A stretch of DNA of 31,635 bases from Branchiostoma floridae (lineage: Eukaryota; Chordata; Leptocardii; Amphioxiformes; Branchiostomatidae): contig NC_049981.1 of the NCBI RefSeq assembly GCF_000003815.2, forward strand, positions 33,469,177 through 33,500,811. Direction: 5' to 3'. Shown one piece after another: positions 1 to 9,500 of the stretch (position 1 is its first letter; each line of letters opens with the position of its first letter). Both the position numbers and the translations under genes were made by a program. Below the pieces are notes generated by a model. That model saw nothing but the letters and a program-made list of their open reading frames with translations, did no database searches and had not been told where the DNA came from.

Positions 1-523
1 TAATGCGCGAGATATTGACATATTTGCTGCAGTACCGTTATACCTCGATAGGGGGCAGTGTCTATGACCTCCTTGGTTTCACAACATTGAAAATACAACA
101 AGTGGTGAAGAAGGTATTCTACTAAGTTGGAATGTTTCTTCAAAATTTTATTTTGTAACAATGATCATAAAATAAACTTTTTTTATGTCTTCAATTTTTA
201 TTTTCATTCATTTTTTGCTTTTATTTTAATCTTTGTTGATGGTGTGACACTCAGATAAAGAAAATATGTGCAATAACATAGGAATTATTCTGTTCATTAT
301 TTATACAATTAACTGATATGGTACTGAGGCATAAATAAATAAAAAGAGCATACCTGCTTATCATCTTCTCTTGGACTGAAGTAGCATGGACACAGTTTAC
401 ATGTCAATTTGGTATTTTTCCGGGGGGTACTTTTATTCCAGGGGGTACTTTTATTTGATTTTGAAGATTTGTCCGGGGGGTACTTTTATTCCAGGGGGTA
501 CTTCTATTTGAGAGGTGAGAGTA
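1..523 (+). mobile_element. Right end of a DNA transposon (same family as 28561-31160), cut by the window edge
   Basis: This stretch matches 30550-31160 nearly base for base and in the same orientation. Both copies share the text around the CTCGATAGGGGGCAGTG word, a long AT-rich middle, and two tandem copies of a subterminal motif built on CCGGGGGGTACTTTTATTCC. Both stop at the same terminal TATTTGAGAGGTGAGAGTA, after which the flanks differ (GTTAACT here, TTGCGCA at the other copy). That fixes the right boundary at 523. The left part is outside the window. No transposase reading frame is visible. The piece sits in the first coding intron of ELOVL6. Confidence 0.85.
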
Positions 524-975
524 GTTAACTATAAATGAAAGGGAATGGACAGATTTATTATAAATGACTTGATCAATCTTTCATATTGTTAAACATAAAA
601 CCTTTATCACATACACGGCTTACTGCGATTATTACCAGACGCTAGAGCGAATCAGACCAGGCACAGACAAGCTGTCATTCCAGTCAAATGAAATCGCCTG
701 TAAAAAATGGGTCGCCTAAAATCAATATCCAGTTGCAAATTATGCCGAACTTTTGCACTTAAAAATCAATAAATGCCGATTTAGCGTTATGAAAATGACG
801 CATTACCGCAGCTTGGGACTATAACTAGAACACTACAAGGCTGGTATTTTTGGTTTTAGTTAATATTTTAGTGTAATATTTTCTGGTGACAGCCGCCCCC
901 CTCCCACCCCCGTGTGTAATATATTCAGCACATGTCCCTTTCCGTCTGGGGCCGGGTTGTATTTCCGGTACCTAC
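524..975. other. Start of ELOVL6 intron 1 (minus strand); nothing else recognised
   Basis: This segment lies between the transposon end and the donor site of the ELOVL6 exon. It is mostly AT-rich, with a C-rich run around 889-912. No coding similarity, RNA gene or repeat copy was recognised. Confidence 0.6.
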
Positions 976-1250
976 CACAAATCATACGCGCTTCTCAGCG
1001 CGCCCAGAGTCGAGAAGACGGCCAGACCTCCGCTCCAGAGCGTCAGGGGCAGCCTGAGGTCGAACTTCTCCCGGTTCTGCATGAAATATCTGCCGCCGAA
1101 CACCAGCACCACGTACAAGATGGCGTAGGTGAAGGCGGCTGTCCAGTTCTCTCCCATCCACTGCAGAGCCGCATTCTCGTTGAAATCCTTCTCGAACGGC
1201 AGCTGGTACTCGAACGGGTAGGCGATGATGTCGGAGGAGTTGTCGGCCAT
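976..1250 (-). CDS. ELOVL6: ELOVL6-like very-long-chain fatty acid elongase, first coding exon (partial gene)
   Basis: ELOVL6 is the endoplasmic-reticulum condensing enzyme that elongates C16 fatty acyl-CoA using malonyl-CoA. The exon encodes residues 1-91 plus two bases. The landmarks match the human protein in order: YPFEYQLPFEKDFNENAA (residues 11-28), QWMGENW (30-36), a first membrane segment (about 37-53, ending VFGGRYFM), KFDLRLPL (62-69), and a second segment with LAVFSTLGALRSA (76-88). The start is the first ATG and agrees with the family N-terminus. On the minus strand the exon ends ...TTG TG, followed by the donor GTAGGT at 975-970; reading on would hit TAG at once. The catalytic HxxHH box lies in later exons beyond the left edge. 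A closely related ELOVL3/6-type paralog cannot be fully excluded. Confidence 0.92.
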
Positions 1251-1782
1251 GCTGAGGCTTCTGTCCCGCGTGTCTAAGCTAGAGATCCGCGTATCTAAGC
1301 GGGTTGGAGCACAATGGTCCCGTATCTATATACCGTACACGCCCAGCCGGTAACCACCACGAGCACAGGCACCGGTAGTAACAAATTTCACGTCAGACCA
1401 GTCCACTATAATTTACAGGGATCTTTCATAAAATATCTATACTAATACATCCTAAACAGCAAAATATAAGAACAAAATGTTCTACAACCAATTGTTCATA
1501 TATTATGTATAAATACATTAACTATGTTTGGTGAGATGTTAAATCATTTCTATGCAATATGATTGCACATTTAGATAATATTAACCAAAGACCCCCCATA
1601 ACTGTTGTCAGAATGTGACATTCTCCTCCCGCCTGATCAGACGTCATTCAAATAAACATCTCTGATTGGCTTACAATGTGGCAATTATATGGCCCGGTAA
1701 CCAATGACAGAGCCGAATGGAATGAAGTAACGTCCGCCAGTGCAGTTTTGGCGCCAAACACGCCTGAATAACTTTCACTCAC
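1251..1782 (-). promoter_or_regulatory. ELOVL6 upstream region: 5' UTR or UTR intron with CCAAT boxes and an E2F palindrome
   Basis: Within about 120 bases there is a CRE-like half site ACGTCA (1641-1646), a CCAAT box on the minus strand (ATTGG 1665-1669), another on the plus strand (CCAAT 1701-1705) and the perfect palindrome TTTGGCGCCAAA (1747-1758), a strong E2F-type site. CCAAT/NF-Y sites are known in promoters of lipogenic genes. The cluster may be the ELOVL6 promoter. Alternatively, if the strong minus-strand donor at 1782 is used, it lies inside a 5' UTR intron whose acceptor could be the CAG at 1254-1252, just before the ATG. Confidence 0.4.
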
Positions 1783-1860
1783 CTGGATACGGAGGATTTC
1801 TTGAGACTCTTTCAATCAAGAGCCTAAGTCGTCAGTGATACAATGATTGCGGTATAGAAA
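1783..1860 (-). other. Possible 5' non-coding exon of ELOVL6
   Basis: Read on the minus strand, the sequence shows CCAG|GTGAGT, a near-consensus splice donor with the exon side ending at 1783. It lies 530 bases upstream of the ELOVL6 ATG. The transcription start is not visible, so the upper boundary is arbitrary. Confidence 0.3.
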
Positions 1861-2367
1861 AAATGTGTGAAAGTTTTGGGGTTTCTGAGAAGTTTTATTT
1901 TTATTTTCTGTGAATTCTTGAGACGATCATGTAACGTTACTTTGTTAATCCCCCAGCAAATCCTTCGGTGGCATAAGAATTAAGATAGCGTCATAAAAAT
2001 GGCTGATGTGTTAGCAAATAAAACTCCTCGATCGGTTTAACTCCTTGGCCAGGTTTTATGGTACATGTGCTATCTCTGAGTATCTGTTGATGTGTAGGAT
2101 CTGCTGAGAGATACACTTTGTATCTGAACAAGGACAGACAAAGTGAACTTTACTCGTAAAGACCTTGCTATTGTTTGACCCTTGTAGGTTCACGTGAGGT
2201 CACAAGAAGCTCATGAAAACCGATCTGCAGGCCGCTGCCCTTGCAGCCTGGGCGTCAGACTTTCAGGATCTTTCAGTCAGCTTTTAATACCGCGCTCTCT
2301 CGGTCACTTCCGTAGTGCCAGATCAGCACTTTTTAGCTCTGCTCTCTCGGTCGCAGAGCTGGGCAAT

Positions 2368-2436
2368 ACTCATAAGGCGGACCGGCACTTTTTTGGATCA
2401 CTTCACCTCACCTAGTCTCATATCCAGGGTTGGGGA
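2368..2436 (+). repeat. Dispersed direct repeat, copy 1 of 2
   Basis: It begins ACTCATAAGGCGGACCGG and ends GGGTTGGGGA. The same text with a few substitutions and a short insertion lies at 2945-3019. It is probably a fragment of an interspersed element; no termini were found. Confidence 0.7.
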
Positions 2437-2944
2437 CCATGGTTGTTGGATAGGACCTGTTCAAAATGTCAATGGACAGATTTTTGATCTTGTAACAGGA
2501 CTGGCTTTATCTCACCTCATGATGTGACAGTGTTGTCTTGTAAATCCGCTGGTGGGCCATCGATTTTGGGATGATTGACAGGGTTTATTTCTAGCATAGA
2601 CATCCTTCACGAGAAAGCCAAAGCCATAAACTTGGTACGAAGTCTCTCTATTGTATCTAAATTACTTATTTTTCTATCACACATACACGCACCTTATACA
2701 TGTAGGTAGCCAGAATGCTTATCTAATCTATATTAGTGGTAACAACTGTTATAATGACCCTGAAATAGTAGTCTGTGTAACGCAAACTCTACTGTCCGGG
2801 GCTGTAACTGGCCCTCCCGAGGCCGGCGGATTTTGGGCGGGCTGCTATAAGCGGGATTTAGTCAGGCTAATGAAATCATAACCAAAAGCACAATAAAGTT
2901 TAGAGGCTTGGCCAAGTTTGTGCATATCAAATGTATAGGCCAAA

Positions 2945-3019
2945 ACTCATAAGGCGGACCGGCACTTCTTTGGATCACCTCACCTCACCTAGTCCTATCC
3001 TCATCAGGAGGGTTGGGGA
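2945..3019 (+). repeat. Dispersed direct repeat, copy 2 of 2
   Basis: Second copy of the repeat at 2368-2436, same orientation, starting ACTCATAAGGCGGACCGG and ending GGGTTGGGGA. It differs mainly by an extra CCTCATCAGGA-like stretch near its end. Confidence 0.7.
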
Positions 3020-3350
3020 ATTTTATTTCACTGAAGAAGAACGACGGATGTCGTTTGAAACGTCTGAATTAAATTTGATTTATCCAGAAGAAGAGATTGA
3101 ACTTTCATCTATTCAGTATAGGCGTGCCGTATCTTTGTAGTCCGCCTTGGGGCGCTTTTGCACGGGCTAACAGGTGCGCTGAAACCGCAACCAACCAACG
3201 CGAATAAAAACTACTATAGCATCTGTTTTTAAGAAAAACTACATAATATATTAGTTCGTGTTCAGCACAATAGGCTACTCAATATATTATCTATCGACTA
3301 TTTACTGTATTATCCTGCAATAAGTCTTTTTTTTTCATATGAATTTTGCC

Positions 3351-3548
3351 GGTTGGTTTACATAACGTTTTGCTGCGGTGTAGCTGACACGTCATATGAC
3401 TACCATCATGGCGGTAAGGTGATGAGATCAACAGGTCTGTCGACTCCGTTTTCTCTGTTTCATCCTTCTTACGGACTCCTCCAGACTCCCTCCGACACCC
3501 TCCGGACAGTAGGGGGGACGGGGAAGGGTTGTGCGACGTTCCACAGCC
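3351..3548 (+). promoter_or_regulatory. AP1AR proximal promoter / 5' UTR
   Basis: The region is richer in GC than its surroundings. It contains a CRE-like ACGTCA (3390-3395) and CATCATGGCGG (3405-3415), a word close to the YY1 core ATGGCGG common near start sites of TATA-less genes. That ATG would open a four-codon uORF (3408-3422) if it is transcribed. No TATA box is obvious. The transcription start cannot be placed from sequence alone. Confidence 0.4.
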
Positions 3549-3595
3549 ATGGGCAGCTGTTTGGGCAAACTGTTCGACAAGAAAATACAAGTCAG
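3549..3595 (+). CDS. AP1AR: AP1AR exon 1 (membrane anchor)
   Basis: It encodes MGSCLGKLFDKKIQV plus AG. Gly2 with Ser3 fits N-myristoylation and Cys4 fits palmitoylation, as in vertebrate gadkin (MGNCC). The donor is CAG|GTGAGT at 3596. The start is chosen because only this ATG gives the lipid-anchor motif and an in-phase junction to exon 2. Confidence 0.88.
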
Positions 3596-6500
3596 GTGAG
3601 TCGGTCGGACTTTGTTTATTTTGTACATTTTGTACACGGTCATTTAGAGTACCTGCTGTGCCGACAGGACTTCACAGGAGGGTTGGGAAAAAAAGAAAAG
3701 AAAATCACTTATTTTTATCTGTAAAACTCTGTCGTCAGGTTGTCCGAAACGTTATTTTCTGCTTTTTTGTGTGTTTAGTTTTTTGAAACTTTACCTGTAG
3801 TGACCTGTAACTTGAGTACCCCACACCTGTGTCAGGTGACCGCCCTTCCTCCTCCCGTGTTGTGGAACTGATTATGGCTTCACAATTCTACTGTCTCTTC
3901 AGAACACATTTCATCAGAGCGAAATTCTGAAGGCTTTCTGTTTGTCTTACTTCACAAAATTATTACGTTAACTAAATTCAAGTCCCACATTTCAACTTAG
4001 ATTTGATGCACACCAAGTTTCATTGAGGAAATAATAAAATCTCCTTGATTTCACATTCATCAATAACATGATTCTTTCTTCTGTTAATTTTTTTCAATGG
4101 TTTAATTCTTACCTGTGTAGTTTCATACCATGTATTATGATGTAATATACAATAGCAGGGCTGTCTCCCAGGATGGAAATTTGCATGTTGGAAGAGACAA
4201 AAAATTTCCCCCGTTCAAAAATTTGAACTTCATTACTTGAAACTGATGATGAAAATTTATTTTTGTAAGCTGACAGATTTTAACAAGGCCTAGGAAAAAA
4301 AATTGTGTTTCCTGTTTCCCTACCTTCCCTAGAAACACCTGCCGACCCTAGACTTTTTTTGGGTGGGCAGTGGAGTCACAAAGCTTCCAGTTAGAATTTT
4401 TATTCAGCCTGCTTCCTATTGAAGTAAAAACAGTCTGCTTGTCCTATCTAATGAAGGATTAATGTATCTATTGTGCACAAAATCAAAGTTTGACATTGAA
4501 AGACAAGTGTCCTTATGCATTTCAGTTTCCTTTGTTCAACTGTATTGTAATATGTATCACTAGATTTTTGGCTAGCCTAAAAAAAATTACAAAAAAAAAA
4601 GATATCCCCTACCTACTGACCCTAATTTTTTCAGGACTGAAACAGGAAACACAACATTTTTTTTCCTAGGCCCAATCAAAATCAACAACATGGGCTCCCA
4701 AACAATGATGGGGACGGAAAAAAAGTAAAGCTGGAGACAGCCTTTTTGTACAACTGTAAACGTGGTTCAAAATTGAATTCATAAAATAAAAAAAATCAAC
4801 CTCATTCCTCTGCCCAAACCTGCTGTGATCAAGTGAATGTTTCAGTAGATTTGTGTTTATAGTTTGCGTGTTTACATCCATGTGTGGCAATAACTTGCGG
4901 ATGTAGCTGTTTATTGTAACAAAACCATTACTGTTACAGTGTGTCTGTGTCCTTGTCATATATCTGATATATTGATTCCAGCATAACGCTCCAGCTACTG
5001 TATCTGTACTGCATGTATCTGGTATAAGGATGTTATAATTATATACAAGTTTCAACAAGGAGCTTTTATGATAAAAGCTCCTTGATTTCAATAAACCATC
5101 CTTAGTGTAATCACTATGCTAAGGCCTAGGAAAAAAAATGTTGTGTTTCCTGTTTCAGTCCTGAAAAAATTAGGGTCGGTAGGTAGGGGATATCTTTTTT
5201 TTTTTGTAATTTTTTTTAGGCTAGCCAAAAATCTAGTGATACATATTACAATACAGTTGAACAAAGGAAACTGAAATGCATGAGGACACTTGTATTTCAA
5301 TGTCAAACTTTGATTTTGTGCACAATAGATACATTAATCCTTTATTAGATAGGACAAGCAGACTGTTTTTACTTCAATAGGAAGCAGGCTGAATAAAAAT
5401 CTAACTGGAAGCTTTGTGACTCCACTGCCCACCAAAAAAAAAGTCTAGGGTCGGCAGGTTTTTCTAGGGAAGGTAGGGAAACAGGAAACACAACATTTTT
5501 TTTCCTAGGCCTTATCAAGAACATGCAGCACAGCTGTTACTACTATATCCAAACCTTGTCTGTCAAAGTCCTTCCTATATATTAGTGATAGTTTTCAAGA
5601 TGACAGTGTATTTAATTCCTGTGTTGACATGCTATTTTTTTTTTTTTTCAGAACGAGCTCTCCATATTTCACATCAGGGTCAAGAATTAACATAGAGGTA
5701 AAGACTGCAATATCGGAACAATGTTGAAGTCAATTATGCATTATTTTCCCCATTGTGTCAGCTAAAGATAGACTGTTCCCATGGCTTCTTCTAGTTATGT
5801 GAGTGAATGAGTGAGTGAATGAGTGAGTGAATGAATGAGTGAGTGAGTGAGTGAGTGAGTGAGTGAGTGAGTGAGTGAGTGAGTGAGTGAGTGAGTGAGT
5901 GAGTGAGAGACTGGGTGAGTGAAGTAAGATTGTCTTGTTCAGCCATTCTTCACACAGGTGAATTTTTAGAGACCATTACTATATGTGTATATTACTTTTC
6001 AAAAGTTTCTCAAGTGTTTTGTCTGAGAGTTTCACTATCCACTACCGTTCCATAGAATAACTGTTTCATACCATACAAATTTATTGTTGCAGTTTTCCAA
6101 AATTCTAAGTTAAAAAGGTAGCAAACAGGCGTTATGAATTACAAGGCAGGTAGTAAAACTTGAATATGACTAAGAACAAAGTGCACAGCGGCCCTTTGAA
6201 CTTCTTTTCATTATATAATGTTTGTTCAGTTAAGCATTGGTTTTTTTATCCATGAACCAAAAAATTAAGATGTTGTAGCATTACATGAGAAAGCTGGATG
6301 AAACTAACGGTGTTTCTTCCCTTTGTTTTGCAGTTTGAAAACCTGATAGATGAGGTAAGTACTCCGCTGTTTGAACCAATTTTGATATTTCATAGTTTAT
6401 AATTTTGGTTACTTTGTTGCCCCATGGCTGAGGCATGATGGGATTGAAGTGGCTTGCACACAACTCTGGGACTGAGAGTTACAAAGCATGATGGGACTTT

Positions 6501-9500
6501 ATGGTTAAATCATTACATGTGTATTTTAACAATATTCATGTAGACTAACGTATCATTGGCCGAACATATTGATGATCTGTGTGTGGTTAGAATTGCTATG
6601 CAAGGGCTGCCTACTAGCATGGTCTTCTGGCTCACAAATTTTAATAAGACAGCTCTTAAAACTTTGAGTACACCAAAACTTTGTCAAAAGCCTGGAATCT
6701 TTAACATTTAACCAAGGAAGGACATTATAATTTATATAGAAGTGTTGTTGTTTGGATTAAGGTTATTTGAGGTAACATTGAAGATGATGAGCCTTCCAAT
6801 ATTTCTGGATGGTTTTGTAAATTGTTGCTTGATTTGTGTTGATGAAGTTTAGGTTAAAGTAAGATGATAACAATGTTCAGGCAGTGTTTTTTCTTGTCTT
6901 GTGTCCTTACCTGACATTATCAGCTGATGTTACATCATGTGTGGTTTTTGTTTCAGGATGACAACGTAGACAGAGGAAGGTACCTGTACACACCTGTTCT
7001 TACACACCTGCATGCCTCACTTTCTCTGAAAACTTTCACTTTTCAATTACTTTGGGAAAATAGCACCAAACACATTTTACACATGTTTGTTACAGATGTG
7101 TTTATCTGTACGTTTTGAAACGCAGGGACAGTTTTTTTACTTTGCCTTCACTTGAATTTAGAAACTTTCATTCATTCCTACCAGAGATTTACTTTGTTTG
7201 CATCAAGGAATCTGACCAGACGAAATTGACACTGTTTGGTCATAGATTTTATGTGTTGAGCTGAAAGAAATGCCACGAATTGGTCAATTTTTATATTTTC
7301 TCCCTTTCTTGTAAAATTGATTGTGATAAATCTGGGAAGCCATTTTGCTATATTAGAAGGGTGCCGTGTATAAGGGAGCCTCTGGCCTGTGTTGTATCAA
7401 TGTTTGGCTGTGTTTAGGGCCGTGACCAGGGAGGAGATTGATGCCCTAAAGCAGAAACGCTACAGCGACCTGGTTCAGCAACAGAGGACCATAGATGCTG
7501 AGCTAGAGGCTGAGGTACACTATATACACATTATAACTATACACATACATGTACATACATACACACACATGTACATGCACACACACATGCACGCACCACA
7601 CACACTCACATGTACATGCACACACACACAACAGAGGACCATAGATGCTGAGCTAGAGGCTGAGGTACACTTTATACACATTATAATCATATTCATACAT
7701 GTACATGCACACATACCACACACACACACACACAACAGAGGACAATGATGGGCAGCCACACTAAGTCACTAAGCTAGAAGTAGACCTACACTATATATGT
7801 GTTATATACATCTACTTCCAGTTATATGCTTTTACATACATGTACACACATGTACATACACAGTATATGTATACATACATACAAACACACACACAGCAGA
7901 GGATGATAAGCTCTTTATCATTACAGAATATTTGACTAGATCAGCTAAGTCAAATTGAATGAAGACAAGTCCATTTTGATGTAAAGCACTGCTTCACATA
8001 TCAAATTATGTATTAAAGACATTTATTCACTTTGCTTAATGACCACCACACATCAGCGAGTTCTTTCAAAGTTCTGTAGTTTTCTTCTTTTCAAAATTCT
8101 GGCTTCCCTGTCACATGCTCACACCCTCCCGCAGACTGACACGACGACTCTGTTGTTTCCATGGCGTTACCATAGCTACAGGAGCAGGAGGAGCAGCTGC
8201 GGATCGAGGAGGAGGCGTTCTACGCGGCGCAGCGGGAAGCGGCGCGCATCGCCAAGCAGCGGAAACTTCTGGACCAGGTTCAGGCTCCGACTCGGGAAAA
8301 CTTTCACTGATTTGGCTACTTTCACCTTTACTGATTTGGCTGATTTTTTCTGCTTAATTCAGGATGGTGGTGGTGGGTTGGAGGAGAAGACGTCTTGATT
8401 TTAACTCTCTCGTTTCTTAAGATTTTACAACATTCTTAAGATGCTCAGATAAACTTGACATAGCGACCTCTTGGTGACCCATAGTTCCCTCCAATCCCAT
8501 CATGCACCAGGCCATGTCTGCTTTTTTTTTCAAATGTTTTGTGGTTTCTTTTTAACACTTGAAGATGTCTTCTGACGTTCCTTCTACTTTCTTAAGCAAC
8601 AGGCAGCTGCTAAGAATGGACCCAAGGCGTGGGTCGGTGGCGACCAGGACGACTGGGAAGTGTGAGTCCCTGTTTCTCGTTTTTTTCTGAATCAGATTCT
8701 CAAACTGACCCGAAATGCATCATTGATGTTTACCGTAGATCTGGAAATATTCGCAGTAGTTTGTGGTTGCAGTTTTCACGCTTTTCCAATATGTTACAGT
8801 GTTTGTTAAGTGGCATAAATGCACAGAGTGTTTTGCAATACTTCTTGTCCCCTTGTAAAATGCACTTTACATGACTTTCTTCACTCCACCCATCTGTATA
8901 AATTGGTACCTGACTTTGGTTGGGGAGGTAAACTGTGGTGGAATGAGAGAGATGGGCTTCACCTTCCAATACTGTCCTTAGACACCGTGGATGAAAACAC
9001 TTACAGTCTTAAAAAGTCCATGGGATGACTTATCTTTGGTTTACTAGTACTACAGAATTGTTTCAGCTACTCAAAAATCCACCTATCACCACCAACCACA
9101 TAAAGCATCATGTGCAGGTCAGGCAAACAGGTTGTCAAACCCACCGGCAAATGCCTGTCTGCCTGCTCATCTGTCGAATCGACAGGAGAATAAAAAAAAA
9201 CACCAACCACAAGAATATACCTGTACTACAACATGCGAACCCTAACTCCTGTACTGTTGTAACCTGCAGGGCCGGAGGGGAGGAAGATTTTGAGAAATTC
9301 CTGGAAAGTGTCAAACAGAGAGCGCTCAGCACCAGGCAGAGTATGGAGGGTAAGGGTCTGCGTTTCTCGTTCGTTCATTTGTTCATTCATTCATTCATTC
9401 GTTCTTTTGTTTGTTCGTTTGTTCGTTTGAATGGACAAATCAGAATTAAATGAAGCACAGTTTTAACCTTTTCCTGTGTCTCCTGTATGTAACCCTGTAC

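Larger units (their letters stand above)
1861..3350. other. Intergenic region between ELOVL6 and AP1AR
   Basis: No coding similarity was recognised in this 1.5-kb stretch between two divergently transcribed genes. It contains a 75-base direct repeat (2368-2436 and 2945-3019) and repeated CTCTCTCGGTC words around 2292-2355. The short open frames here have no family resemblance. Confidence 0.55.

Noticed and set aside
4666-5091. 141-residue minus-strand open frame
   Set aside because: It overlaps the edge of a MITE and a hAT-like element and has no protein similarity; it is a chance frame in repeat DNA.
7389-7759. Open frames rich in H/T/Y or C/V (119 and 79 residues)
   Set aside because: Past exon 5 they are translations of CA and TACATG repeats.
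8039-8398. 119-residue arginine/serine-rich frame
   Set aside because: It is the wrong frame over AP1AR exon 6; the correct frame gives the conserved coiled coil.
9025-9453. 142-residue plus-strand open frame
   Set aside because: It contains AP1AR exon 8 in the correct frame but runs through both flanking introns; only 9270-9349 is supported.
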